Made by a program: the position numbers and the translations under genes. Below the pieces are notes generated by a model. The model saw nothing but the letters and a program-made list of their open reading frames with translations, was not told the origin of the DNA and searched no databases. This document shows positions 11,834 to 23,924 of a stretch of DNA of 64,000 nt, one piece after another. Location: the NCBI GenBank assembly GCA_963971225.1, contig OZ020269.1, positions 14,878,421 to 14,942,420 of the forward strand, in the 5' to 3' direction. The stretch's first letter is position 1, and every line of letters begins with the position of its first letter. This DNA is from Melieria omissa (Eukaryota; Arthropoda; Insecta; Diptera; Ulidiidae).

Positions 11834-14297
11834 ATTAGATTAGATGGATTAGAGAGATTATATAGATTAGATAGATAAGATAGATTAGATAGATAAGATA
11901 GATTAGATAGATTAGATAGATTAGATAGATTAGATAGATTAGATAGATTAGATAGATTAGATAGATTAGATAGATTAGATAGATTAGATAAATTAGATAG
12001 ATTAGATAGATTAGATAGATTAGATAGATTAGATAGATTAGATAGATTAGATAGATTAGATAGATTAGATAGATTAGATAGATTAGATAGATTAGATAGA
12101 TTATATAGATTAGATAGATTAGATAGATTAGATAGATTAGATAGATTAGATAGATTAGATACATTAGATAGATTAGATAGATTAGATAGATTAGATAGAT
12201 TAGATAGATTAGATAGATTAGATAGATTAGATAGATTAGATAGATTAGATAGATTAGATAGATTAGATAGATTAGATAGATTAGATAGATTAGATAGATT
12301 AAATAGATTAGATAGATTAGATAGATTAGATAGATTAGATAGATTAGATAGATTAGATAGATTAGATAGATTAGATAGATTAGATGGATCAGATAGATCA
12401 GGCAAAATAGATATATTAAATAGACTAGATAGACTAGATATATTAGATAGATTAGATAGATTAGATAGATTAGATAGATTAGATAGATTAGATAGATTAG
12501 ATAGATTAGATAGATTAGATAGATTAGATAGATTAGATAGATTAGATAGATTAGATATATTAGATAGATTAGATAGATTAGATAGATTAGATAGATTAGA
12601 AAGATTAGATAGATTAGATAGATTAGATAGTTTAGATAGATAGTTTGGATTATATAGATAAGATATATTAGATGGATTAGATAGATTAGATAGATTAGAT
12701 AGATTAGATAGATTAGATAGATTAGATAGATTAGATAGATTAGATAGATTAGATAGATTAGATAGATTAGATAGATTAGATGGATCAGATAGATCAGGCA
12801 AAATATATATATTAAATAGACTAGATAGACTAGATATATTAGATAGATTAGATAGATTAGATAGATTAGATAGATTAGATAGATTAGATAGATTAGATAG
12901 ATTAGATAGATTAGATAGATTAGATAGATTAGATAGATTAGATAGATTAGATAGATTAGATAGATTAGATAGATTAGATAGATTAGATAGATTAGATAGA
13001 TTAGATAGATTAGATAGATTAGATAGATTAGATAGATTAGATAGATTAGATAGATTAGATAGATTAGATAGATTAGATAGATTAGATAGATTAGATAGAT
13101 TAGATAGATTAGATGGATCAGATAGATCAGGCAAAATATATATATTAAATAGACTAGATAGACTAGATATATTAGATAGATTAGATAGATTAGATAGATT
13201 AGATAGATTAGATAGATTAGATAGATTAGATAGATTAGATAGATTAGATAGATTAGATAGATTAGATAGATTAGATAGATTAGATAGATTAGATAGATTA
13301 GATAGATTTGATAGATTAGATAGATTAGATAGATTAGATAGATTAGATAGATTAGATAGATTAGATAGATTAGATATATTAGATAGATTAGATAGATTAG
13401 ATAGATTAGATAGATTAGATAGATTAGATAGATTAGATAGATTAGAAAGATTAGATAGATTAGATAGTTTAGATAGATAGTTTGGATTATATAGATAAGA
13501 TATATTAGATGGATTAGATAGATTAGATAGATTAGATAGATTAGATAGATTAGATAGATTAGATAGATTAGATAGATTAGATAGATTAGATACATTAGAT
13601 ACATTAGATACATTAGATACATTAGATACATTAGATAGATTAGATAGATTAGATAGATTAGATAGATTAAATAGATTAGATAGATTAGATAGATTAGATA
13701 GATTAGATAGATTAGATAGATTAGATGGATCAGATAGATCAGGCAAAATAGATATATTAAATAGACTAGATAGACTAGATAGATTAGATAGATTAGATAG
13801 ATTAGATAGATTAGATAGATTAGATAGATTAGATAGATTAGATAGATTAGATAGATTAGATAGATTAGATAGATTAGATAGATTAGATAGATTAGATAGA
13901 TTAGATAGATTAGATAGATTAGATAGATTAGATAGATTAGATAGATTAGATAGATTGGATAGATTAGATAGATTAGATAGATTAGATAGATTAGATAGAT
14001 TAGATAGATTAGATAGATTAGATAGATTAGATAGATTAGATAGATTAGATAGATTAGATAGATTAGATAGATTAGATAGATTAGATAGATTAGATAGATT
14101 AGATAGATTAGATAGATTAGATAGATTAGATAGATTAGATAGATTAGATAGATTAGATAGATTAGATAGATTAGATAGATTAGATAGATTAGATAGATTA
14201 GATAGATTAGATCGATTAGATCGATTAGATAGATTAGATAGATTAGATAGATTAGATAGATTAGATAGATTAGATAGATTGGATGGATTAGATAGAT
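11834..14297. repeat. 9-bp minisatellite, unit GATTAGATA, about 270 copies
   Basis: Nearly uninterrupted GATTAGATA units. A marker variant, GGATCAGATAGATCAGGC followed by an AAATAGACTAGATAGACT-type segment, starts at 12386, 12782, 13115 and 13727; spacings of 396, 333 and 612 bp are exact multiples of 9. A second marker (TTTAGATAGATAGTTTGG, with a nearby AGAAAGATT) occurs at 12631 and 13468, 837 bp or 93 units apart. A cluster of five ACATTAGAT variants lies at about 13589-13633. Long ORFs in several frames on both strands arise because the 9-bp unit has no stop in those frames; they encode three-residue repeats (such as LIY or DRL) and are not genes. Confidence 0.97.
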
Positions 14298-15744
14298 AAA
14301 TATGTGCTTTCTATTTAGTGGTGCCCATCGGATTTTGGAAGTCCCTACACAACTATGAATGTAGTTTGAAATGTCCTTTCCATCGCTGTACAAATTTTCA
14401 CGCAGAAATCATATAAGTAGGTAACACGAATCTAATCTTCCGTCTCTAAGCTTCTAAGTCGACTTTGTAAACATTTCAATGTCGACGATTTCGAAACATG
14501 ATTGTGTTATCTCTTTTCCTTTCCGCCATTTTTTGCTTCTTATTTCCCTTTTATAAAACTTCTTGCTTCACTTTACCAACAAATTATTTCCACTTCTCCT
14601 GCGGTTTTCTCTTTCTCTCGTCTCATTCTGTATGCATCAATTCACTTTTTGTCTTATCTCCTGTCATCCTCTATGCTTCAACTTTACACTTTAAGCACTC
14701 TTATCTTTGCTGCCATGTTTCTCTTCCTTTTCCTTTTCCTCTCCCGCCAACCCCATCTACTTTTTCCCACTTCATCGTCTGATGTACTTTTGCACATTTA
14801 ACTTTTCTAATGTTTTGGAAAAAATTGCGCTGCTCATTCAATCTGCTTTCACTGTGCGCTGTGCCAGTTTATGCGCTGCCGCTCCAACCGCCGCTGACAT
14901 GTTCGCTCAGTCGACTTTTTAATAAAAACACAAACAAAAACAACAGAAAAATGCAAATAAGGAAATGCGAAGCCTACTTTTGTGTGCCGCATTAAGCGCC
15001 ATTGACGTCGGCTACTCCTTTGTTTTTTGCCACAATTCGGTGTCGCTGAAGCGCAACAACACCACCGAATGAACAAACAAACCGACAGATTGTGTCTGTG
15101 TTGGTGCGTGTTCGATTGTGTAGGTGTATTATTTTCAAAATAAATGTACTGTTTGTGACACGAAAGAAATTAAATTTGCATAATCATCATTTTGTTTATT
15201 GAAGTGAAAATTCAAACTGCTGCCTCCCGAAAAGTCACGCGCACTACCCAGCAATAACAACAAAAGCAAACAGTATGCGATCTAGGCGCAAATTGCGTCT
15301 TCAAGCCAATTCAAGTTGTTGTTATTGGAGGAAATTTTCAAGGTTGGCACACATTTGATGCGACATGGAAAACATCATTCAATCTGTTGATGAATGGTTT
15401 TTCATCATTCCATAGCGCTGTAGCGAGCTGTGAGTGCGGTGAATGAGAGTAGAGGAGGAGGAGTAGTGGATGAATGAGGAACTACGTGGGCACAGAGTGG
15501 CCGGGAAATAGCTGTTTGCCTGAACGCATGAGTGAGTTTTGAAAATGTGGAAGAAAATTTGAAAATTGACTTTGTCACAGTGCAAATAAGTGATGGATGG
15601 ATGGATATATGTATATATGTGGGTATATGTATATAATATCTACGGTGAAGTGGATAGATTAATGGTTTTTTGGACAAGTGAAGTTATTCGGGATGTTGTT
15701 TTATAATTTCAAGATAGAAAAATTCTGAAAATCTTTGCATGAAT
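14298..15744. other. Non-coding DNA, no recognised element
   Basis: Pyrimidine-rich at 14490-14800, then mixed sequence. Several short overlapping frames but none with domain character, codon bias or splice context. A short TGGATGGATA run lies at 15593-15607. Confidence 0.4.
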
Positions 15745-16384
15745 ATAAAAAATAAAAAAATAAAATAAAATAAAATAAAATAAAATAAAATAAAATAAAA
15801 TAAAATAAAATAAAAAAATAAAATAAATAAAATAAAATAAAATAAAATAAAATAAAATAAAATAAAATAAAATAAAATAAAATAAAATAAAACAAAATAA
15901 AATAAAATAAAATAAAATAAAATAAAATAAAATAAAATAAAATAAAATAAAATAAAATAAAATAAAATAAAAAAAAAATAAAATAAAATAAAATAAAATA
16001 AAATAAAATAAAATAAAATAAAATAAAATAAAATAAAATAAAATAAAATAAAATAAAATAAAATAAAATAAAATACAATAAAATAAAATAAAATAAAATA
16101 AAATAAAATAAATTAAAATAAAATAAAATAAAATAAAATAAAATAAAATAAAATAAAATAAAATAAAATAAAATAAAATAAAATAAAATAAAATAAAATA
16201 AAATAAAATAAAATAAAATAAAATAAAATATAAAAATAAAGTAAAATAAAATATATTAAAATAAAATAAAACAAAACAAAATAAAATCAAATAAAATAAA
16301 AACAAATCAAATAAAATAAAATAAAATAAAATAAAGTAAAATTAAATTAACTTAAATTAAATTAAAAAAAAATAAAATAAAATA
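15745..16384. repeat. (AAAAT)n array, about 640 bp
   Basis: About 125 AAAAT units with rare substitutions (AACAAAAT at about 15892, AAATTAAAAT at 16110) and a more degenerate right edge. The motif is the reverse complement of the TTTTA array at 30749-31974. Confidence 0.95.
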
Positions 16385-17429
16385 TGTTTTCACTTTGGAA
16401 ACAATTCTTTGAATCTCCTGTTTTAACCTTATTTTTTTATAGTTTAATTATTATTTTATTTAATTTTTAATTATTTTTTTGAACTCTTGTGAATACCCTG
16501 TCAATTGCTTAAACATTTTGTTTGTGCCACATTGTGCATTGTGGGGAAAATTAAAACTTCCTTTTTTCGTGACCTAATTTCGGCCAACTCGGCATCTGTC
16601 TGCGCATTGCACTAAATGTTCGACCTCCAGCAGGTTCAACAGTAGCAAAGCGTGTCACCGAGCAATAAACGTTAAAAGCATTTCGTAATTTTGTATATTT
16701 ATTTTCATTTCTTTAGTGCAGTAATTTTACGCCTGAAATTATAAAAAATAAAAATAAAAAAAATACATAATGTTGCAGGTATTTTGCGCACATTTTCCAT
16801 TATGCAAATATGCTCGGCACTAAGTGGCTGTGAAAGTGCGCGCAACCGCAACAACAACATCAAAAAGCAGCACTGCTGGTTGCATTTTGCAGTATACATA
16901 CATACATACATACATACATTTATATAAAAAGCACAAACAACATTGGTGCATTATTTCCAGCTTTGCATTTGGTTGTTTCACTGCCCTTTTTTCACCATCA
17001 TTCATTACACGACTACTACATATTTACGTACAAAGTGTTCCACGACTATTCGGCACTATTGCACCGCCACTTATCTCGTACAATGTTTCACTGCTCAAAG
17101 CGCAGCGCCACGTTTTGGTGTTTGATTGCAATAAAATTTGATGCTAAATGACCATTAGGTGAGTTTTATTGCGCTAACGTTGACGTTGGTTGCCGGCAGT
17201 TTTGCATGATTTCTATCGTTGACTGCCGCATTCGACATTCGATGGCACAGCATGTGCCAAATGCAGTTTGCCAAGTCGACGCTCGCAGCGCACAGTGGTG
17301 CGAGCGCCAGCAAGCGAGGCATAAAATTAGTGGAAGTTAGTTGAGAGTGTTTCTATGTATAGAACTTTGTTTTAAAATTAGACTGAATGCTTATATTTTT
17401 AATATTAAAATGTACTCAAGTGACCACTT
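16385..17429. other. Non-coding DNA with a (CATA)n run
   Basis: A CATA run at 16898-16919. A GC-richer stretch at 17160-17335 has no ORF or RNA-gene signal. Nothing else recognised. Confidence 0.4.
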
Positions 17430-18052
17430 GAAGATTAAAAAAGTTGATCCAGTTTGGTTGCAAACGGGACCTCAAGTTGAAATTTTAATACCACAACTTG
17501 GATTGCAGGCAAATAAGTGTCAAACGCTCCTTCCAAATACACTTTTAAATACTTTTTTCTGATGAATGAGTTTTTGATTTTTGAATTTTGAGATTTTTTT
17601 AAGATAAAAAAGTTGATCAAATTCTGTTGCAAACTGGACCTCAAGTTGAAGTTTTAATACCACAACTTGGATTGCAGGCAAAGAAATGTCAAACACTCCT
17701 TCCAAACAAACTTTTAAATACTTTTTCTGATAAATGAGTTTTTGATTTTTGTATTTTTTAGATATTTTTTTGAAGATTAAAAAGTTGATCCAGATATGTT
17801 GCAAACGGGACCTCAAGTTGAAATTTTAATACCACAACTTGGATTGCAGGCAAAAAAGTGTCAAACGCTCCTTCCAAATACACTTTTAAATACTTTTTTC
17901 TGATGAATGAGTTTTTGATTTTTGAATTTTGAGATTTTTTTAAGATAAAAAAGTTGATCAAATTCTGTTGTAAACTGGACCTCAAGTTGAAATTTTAATA
18001 CCACAACTTGGATTGCAGCTTAAGAAGTGTCAAACCTTCCTTCCAAGCAATC
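17430..18052. repeat. 170-bp satellite, four monomers in a dimeric higher-order unit
   Basis: The landmark GTTGATC falls at 17443, 17612, 17784 and 17953 (spacing 169, 172, 169). Each monomer contains GGACCTCAAGTTGAA, ATACCACAACTTGGATTGCAG, GTGTCAAACnCTCCTTCC and CTTTTAAATACTTTTT. Monomers 1 and 3 share GATCCAG, CAAACGGGACC and AAATACACTTTT; monomers 2 and 4 share GATCAAATTCTGTTG and AAACTGGACC. The array is therefore two copies of a 341-bp dimer, the last truncated. Small minus-strand frames here are repeats of the same nonsense peptide. Confidence 0.95.
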
Positions 18053-18316
18053 TGAAAAAAATTGTATTTAAAATTTTTTAATTTTTAAAAATTTTTCCAA
18101 CGAATCACTGTGCTCTGTCGACGTTCACTTCTGTCAGCAACCACTGTGTGCACTCGCCGCGGCAATTTGCATTTTATGGCTTCATTTTTATGCGTTCACT
18201 GGGTGCTGTGTTCTTTTTGTTGGCGCATTTTATGTTGTTGTTGTATTTGTATCTTCGTTCGAATGTTTGACAAGCGTGTGCCGTGTAGATAATGTGATTT
18301 TTCAGTTTGTCATGTG
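18053..18316. other. Non-coding DNA left of the retroposon
   Basis: No gene seen. The last 15 bases (18302-18316) are the left copy of the target-site duplication. Confidence 0.4.
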
Positions 18317-18513
18317 TTTTTTTTTTTTTTTATTTATAGAGATGGAAAGCATCGAAAGCCAAAACCCCGTCAGTGTGGGACTTTAACCGCACTAAAACCA
18401 TCTCTTTCTCGTCCTTTGGCCCACCCGGTACTACCGTCAGGTTTTTCGTCGGGAGGAGGGTTTAGCACTAAGCTCAATCGTCCGTTATAGTTTATACTCG
18501 TCAACAGTTCTTG
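18317..18513 (-). mobile_element. Poly(A)-tailed retroposon (SINE or 5'-truncated LINE) with exact TSD
   Basis: On the minus strand about 175 bp of GC-richer sequence, including CCCACACTGACGGGGTTTTG and GGTAGTACCGGGTGGGCC, ends in a poly(A) tract (poly-T at 18317-18331). Both sides carry the identical 15-mer TCAGTTTGTCATGTG (18302-18316 and 18514-18528). A long exact duplication plus an A-tail is diagnostic of LINE-mediated target-primed reverse transcription. The perfect duplication and intact tail suggest a fairly recent insertion. No tRNA A/B boxes found; family unknown. Confidence 0.9.
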
Positions 18514-18522
18514 TCAGTTTGT

Positions 18523-18524
<2 letters not shown>

Positions 18525-18562
<38 letters not shown>
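18525..18562. repeat. (GT)n microsatellite
   Basis: About 19 TG units, beginning within the right copy of the retroposon target duplication. Confidence 0.95.
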
Positions 18563-18564
<2 letters not shown>

Positions 18565-19079
18565 CTTTGGTACTTTGCAAAAATCCTATAATGGATTTTT
18601 TCATTCGTAATCAATGCCCACATTCGACACCACTGATTGATGTGACGCCGAAACTATTTTCAAAATTTTTCTTTTGTTATTTGTTTGTAATGTGGGCGCA
18701 CAGAAAATGCAGATGCGCGCGCCTACACGCGGCTCATTCGTGTGCGGCTCAATTGTACGATTGGCCATTTGATATGCGCATAATAAGTTAACGGTAAATA
18801 GTGGGTAAACGGCGGAAAATCGCAAATAAATCGCTTGAATAGATTCGAATGACTTTTGTGGGATTTTACGATAAATGAAATGGAACTACTGAACTATTTT
18901 TTTTTGCATTGTTACATACTGTGTACATACTTGCAAAGTAGTAGATTGAAATTTGTTACATAATTTATTTAGTTTATAATATGAAATATTATATTCAAGG
19001 TTAGAAAAAGCTTTAGTTGTTAGGACTCACAAATTTTTGTAATATGATGAGAATTTTTATTAATAAAATGTAATAAGAT
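18563..19079. other. Non-coding AT-rich DNA
   Basis: No ORF, repeat or RNA gene recognised. Confidence 0.4.
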
Positions 19080-21130
19080 GAGAATGAAGTTCATAATTTT
19101 TGCATGAAACTGAAAAGTTTATTAAGCATAAATAGAATGATCCGATTTAGGTCAATAGGCACCGATTTGTTTGATAACTTGTGCCATTTTGAAGGAAATT
19201 ATATAATGAATCTTTTATAGAAACCAGTCGATGTTCACAAGTTTCCTCTCTCGAGTCAAATTTTTCACTAGCAAATTCATTCGCCATGGACAGGAACAGA
19301 TGGTAATCACTTGGTGCCAGGACCAGACTATAAAATCAACGCATGAGAACCTCCCAACCAAACTTCCGAAGCTTCAGGCCGCGTCACAATGGATTTGTAT
19401 GGCTTGGCGTTGTTCTAATTAAACTCTATTATTCTGCTATTGACCACTTTTAAGCGATTGCTTCCTTCAAACGGTTCAATTTTTGACAGTGAATTTTCAA
19501 ATCAAATGTTTATCATAGAAGAGCAACTCAAAGTAGATAATTCCCTGCCAATCCCATCAAAAACGTACAGCCAAACCTTTCTGTCCTTCAATCCTGGATT
19601 GACCAGAGTCTGAGATTCGAACACAACGGATTTTATCACTATCGATTTATGTGGTCTGGGATTTTTTGATGGAAATAATTCGTCTTCTATTTGGTGCTTT
19701 CAAGCGCTTGCTTCCTTCAGACTTTCCATTTTTGACAGTGAGAGTAACTCAAACGGTCCAATTTTTTACAATTAAGATTCAAATTAAGAATTTCTCATTG
19801 TTTTGATGGAAATGATGCCTCTTTAAGCGATTACTTGAATTCAATTTTTCAAGTTCAATTTTTGACAGTTGGCTAAATGAGTGCTGTGATTGTTCAATGG
19901 TCTGTCGATCCCACCTCTAATCCCTTCCTTTCCTTTTCCTTTTGTACTCATGTTTCCCCCTATTTATGCTCCCCGGCTTCGGCCGTTTGTCTCGTTCAGT
20001 GGTTCTTGTACTTATTATTACTTGTTATTTGACATCCCACGAATAAACACCACACCCGAAAAACCACTCGCGTTTTATTTCTACCGCTCCGCCGACGTCA
20101 ACAACAGTGAAGGTTCAAATTGTGATTTTATCATAGGAGATCAACTCAAAGTATATAATTAATTCCCTGTCAGTCTCATCAAAAACACACAACAAAACCT
20201 TCCTGATCTTCAATTCTGACTAGAACATCGTTTGCGATTCGAACACAATTGTTTTCGTCACTATCGATGTGTGTGGTTTGACGTTCCTCTACTGGAACTT
20301 CATTCCACTCCTTTTTTAGCTTTTGGGCTATTTATTCATTTAGGTGGTTTATTTGTTAACAGTGAAGGTTCAAATTAAGAACTTGTTAAGAGAGAAGCAA
20401 CATAGAAGAACAACTCATAGTATATGATTCTCAGCCAATGCCACCAAAACATACAACAAATCCTTTCTGTCTGTCAATTCCGGCTTGACCAACGTTTGCG
20501 CTGACTCACTGCAATTCAATCACCACTGTTTTCGCTTCTCTTTATCGTAAGTGATTTCAATACCATATACTTTTCAATACCAGTCTTCATCCGCCTCAGA
20601 AATGGATTGATTTTGTGGTAATTCAGCAGCGATTTCAAGATAGAAAGACAGTTCATGAGGTTCTTCAGTCTTCAACTCATGTGGCACCTACCGAGCTTTA
20701 TATTGCAGTCAATCATATCAAGCGAGCCATCAGACGAGACAACCAAGCGACTCCAAATGTTTTTTGTACAATTCTTAGCTTCTCGATAATCTAAACTGTG
20801 CTCACATGACAATGGAACTTGACGATTTCCATGATTTTATAGACATTTTCAGCAACTGGCCTTGCAGAGCATAGAGCATATTTGACATCAAAGTTACTGA
20901 AACGGAATAGGCAAAAACAAAAATGCTCGTCATTGGCTTCTGTGGCATTGGAACCATAAACACTATTCACATTTTTCAGGCGCCTGGTTTGAGGTTTTGC
21001 CTTTATCGAAGAAAAATTTTAAAATATGGCGTATTTTTTCTTTGCTGGTATCCATCTCTGACGCGTTCTCAAACAAAACGAAATCAATCAATCACAAAAC
21101 TGTCTGAAAAGTTTCTTTAATATGAAATCG
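19080..21130 (-). pseudogene. Decayed mariner (Tc1/mariner, DD34D) transposase, partly multiplied
   Basis: The minus strand encodes scattered mariner transposase motifs. At 19150-19430: KFGWEVL, then LAPSDYHLFLSMANEFAS and KFDSREE, where the PSD aspartate corresponds to the third catalytic Asp, then MAQVIKQIGAY near the C-terminus. At 20100-20260: RKVLLCVF and ELIIYFELISYDK, matching the conserved 'LLCVWWDW..IIYYELL' segment. At 20560-20700: KNLMNCLSILKSLL, KINPFLRRMKTG and IEKY, matching 'LMDR..LLKRN..PFLKRM.TGDEKW'. Family members are about 345 aa in one frame; here there are many stops and frameshifts and the first catalytic Asp region reads TGIEK, so it is dead. The middle segment (landmark 'GACAGTGAAGGTTCAAATT', antisense) is present three to four times between 19440 and 20560. 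A solo LTR interrupts one copy. Exact ends and terminal inverted repeats were not resolved. Confidence 0.85.
19870..20103 (+). mobile_element. Solo LTR (234 bp) inserted in the mariner remnant
   Basis: Begins TGGCTAAATGAGTG, ends GACGTCAACA (TG...CA), and is flanked by the 5-bp duplication ACAGT (19865-19869 and 20104-20108). Removing it restores TTTTGACAGTGAAGGTTC, the sequence found in the neighbouring mariner copies, so the boundaries are fixed by comparison. A TATTTAT box near 19958 and AATAAA at 20042-20047 fit U3 and R signals on the plus strand. A short LTR with a 5-bp duplication is typical of Ty1/copia and many Ty3 or BEL elements; family not assigned. Confidence 0.85.
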
Positions 21131-21189
21131 TATCTTTCTAATGTCATGTAGCGCAACCCAATTGGACTAATACTACGGTAGATATTTCT

Positions 21190-21295
21190 AAATACCATTG
21201 TCCGATCGAAGATTCGGCTTTGATAATCGGCTTATTCGACAAATTTTAAAACTTCTGTTTCGGCTTTTAATTCGGCCAAAGTAGCTTAACAATTA
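21190..21295. repeat. TTCGGC-rich repeat segment
   Basis: Contains GATTCGGCTTT, ATCGGCTTATTCG, TTTCGGCTTTTAATTCGGCC. These are reverse-orientation relatives of the CCGAAGCC repeat at 40400-40785. Confidence 0.45.
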
Positions 21296-22025
21296 ATAAT
21301 TCTCAAGTTCACAGAAATTCAAAGAAATTAATTTTAAAAATAACGGTTAAATTTGCTCAGTTTTTTCCCCTAAACAAATTTTTATTAGTAATCGGCCAAA
21401 TATTTTAATTATGTCGAATATTCCATTTCATATTTCCATTTCGGACAAAATTCCACCTTCGGCCCGACAACACTAATTACTAAAAAAATGTCTTCCCTTT
21501 CAGTACACTTTATAAGAAAAATATTAAAAACTATGCAAACAATTTTCAATAACTTTTTTACGTACTGAAAAAATTTTAGGTTAAATATTTGAATTGACAA
21601 ATTGAAAACAAAAATTAAAAAAATATATATATATGTATGTATTAAGATATATATGTATATATGTATATGTATTAAGATAATATATATATATATATATATA
21701 TGTACATATATATTATTTTAATTTTTTTTTTTTAATTTTTAAGTTCAAAGAAACTCAAAAAAAGTAACGATAGAAAAACGAACGTTAAAATTTGATCAGT
21801 TTTTTCCTCTAAACAAATTTTTATTAGTATTTGGCCGAATATTTTAACTATTTCGAATATCTGCTTCGGTCCCACAACACTAGTTAATCAAAAATAATTC
21901 CTTCCCTTTTACTACATTTTATTAAAACAAATATTAAAACTTAGGCAGAAAATTCAACATTTTCAATAACTTTTTTACTTATTGAAAAAATGTATGTTAA
22001 ATATTTGAATTGACAAAGTTTCAAA
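21280..22025. repeat. Diverged direct duplication, two copies of about 300 bp
   Basis: Copy 1 (21296-21600) and copy 2 (21738-22020) share, in order, TCAGTTTTTTCC then CTAAACAAATTTTTATTAGT, TCGGCC/TTGGCCGAATATTTTAA, CCACAACACTA-type, TTCCCTTT, CATTTTCAATAACTTTTTTAC and GTTAAATATTTGAATTGACAAA. The spacer is a TA/TG-rich microsatellite (about 21628-21712). Confidence 0.85.
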
Positions 22026-23924
22026 AAGATCTCATCACATATATGTAAATTTAAGTTGAAATTGAATATCCATCTAAGCTAACCCAAATATATTCAAACA
22101 TTTATTTTAAATACAACAATATTCAATTGCTTATTCTTGTCAGCTCAAGTTTATTTCGCTCATTATTTCGAACACTCAAACATTCACTTGAAAGTCTGTT
22201 GAAATCGTCTTCTTTGTCTTCCTTTATTTACAATGCCTTAATTTGCTTTTTACCGAAGCGTATTGTAAATTTTTTACGATTGTAATAAAAACACACATAC
22301 ATACACTCAAAGGAGCATAGAATCGATTCAACATACACACATCGTTGCTTCATTACAAACACATCGTTTCTTCCTTACAAACACACATCAATGAAAGCAA
22401 TAACAAAACGGAGAAAATGTGCCAAACGTACAGCAGCAGCAACAACCAACCAACCAACAACAAATTAAGCCCCAAAAATGTTACAACGACGAGGTGAAGG
22501 TTAACACACAGACGCAAATTGCTAAAAACACACAAACACATGTACACTCACACACTCACAGGTTTTTGTGCTGCATTGGAGCAATGAAAGCAATAAGCGA
22601 GCACATCAAAACGAGAGGAAAGGCCAACAAAAAAAACGAGCGAGTGCGAACGGTTGGTGTGGCAAAAATTCCCTCGGCAGTGTTGTCAATGCATGTAAAC
22701 AAATAAATTTTTAAGCTCATTTTGACAATTTTCAACTGAACTCATGGCACACAGCGCAATGCAGCACACACACACACACACAAATGCGACTAACGAAAAC
22801 ACAGCCAAAACAAAAACCAAATACTTCACGCAGGCAACGAGAACGTCAAAGCTGACACCTCAGCATAAAACCTACAAATACACACACACAAACACATTGG
22901 TTTGTTTGCATGTGCGACGCACAAGAAGTGCGGTTAGAGCCGCCAGACAGCTTGCAATGACTGACGCTGCCACTCTGCGATGCCTTGTTGCATGTCGATT
23001 GCATTTGACACGACGAATTGTGTGTGCACTGCAACGTTTAGTCGTTTTTGTGCATTTTTCATGCAGTTCTCCTCCTCATCTCACACACACACACAAACAC
23101 ATGCAATGCATTGCATGTCTAGTGTGACGTTTAGCTGCCATTGTTTGTGTGACACTTTCAACAATTTTTCAAGCGCTCTTCGTTGCTCCCACAACGGCAA
23201 CGTTGCCGCATGAGACAAGTGCAGCTTTTGTCATTTAAATTTGCTACTTGAACAAATATGCAAAACATTTAACAAAAGACCTGTCGGTCAACGACAGCAA
23301 CAATTTACTGAATTTCAACCACAACTACAACAATAACAATGCCAGTGATTACTGGCAACAGTTGCAGACGAGAGCAGCCAAAGTCTAACCACATGACAAT
23401 TTGTGTTGGTGTGTGTGTGTGTCTGGCGAACTGGTAATCGTTGATTTGTGCTTTCTGCACTTTTTGCTCTGACTGCTCCGTTCACTGCTGGTGCTATGAT
23501 GCACTTGACCTCTTGCAAACTTGGCCAAAATGTTATTTTGTTGTTTTTGTTTTTTGACAGTCACCGCCACCAGTTGTCAGCAGGTGGGCATTGTGGCCAT
23601 TGATGACTTTTAGGTCACGTGGCATTTAAGTTGAATTGCCATGCTGGTGGCTTATTCGTCACATGGCTTGCCAGTGCAGCCCAATGGAAACGTCTAATTT
23701 TGTGCACGCTACAAGTAGAAAACAAAGCTGGTTCACTGCGGTGTATGATTTGCAACGAGCAGTAAGAGATGTGTTTAGATTAGAAATGGGAATTGAATCT
23801 AACACTCTGACATCCATTTCTGAGATATTGTGTCAAGAAAACCTGCTTTTTAAAGGTGGTTGAAAATCTCTTGAAAGATGGATGGATGTGGTGGAACACC
23901 AAAAGTCTGCTCAGTCTTAATAGT
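22026..23924. other. Non-coding DNA with CA tracts
   Basis: Many short CA runs (22290-22560, 22765-22780, 22875-22895, 23080-23100) and GT at about 23403-23421. Small frames on both strands are Thr/His- or Cys/Val-rich products of these tracts. No gene seen. A purine-rich stretch at 23640-23920 just left of the LTR is unassigned and may be part of the same element. Confidence 0.4.

Noticed and set aside
11710..14393. Very long minus-strand frames (678 and 852 codons) and a 114-codon plus frame
   Set aside because: They are translations of the 9-bp unit (three-residue periodic LIY, SNL or DRL) plus the AAAAT flank; several frames on both strands are open simply because the unit lacks stops.
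17150..17170. Plus-strand TTAG|GTGAGT juxtaposition
   Set aside because: No polypyrimidine tract upstream and on the opposite strand to the inferred gene.
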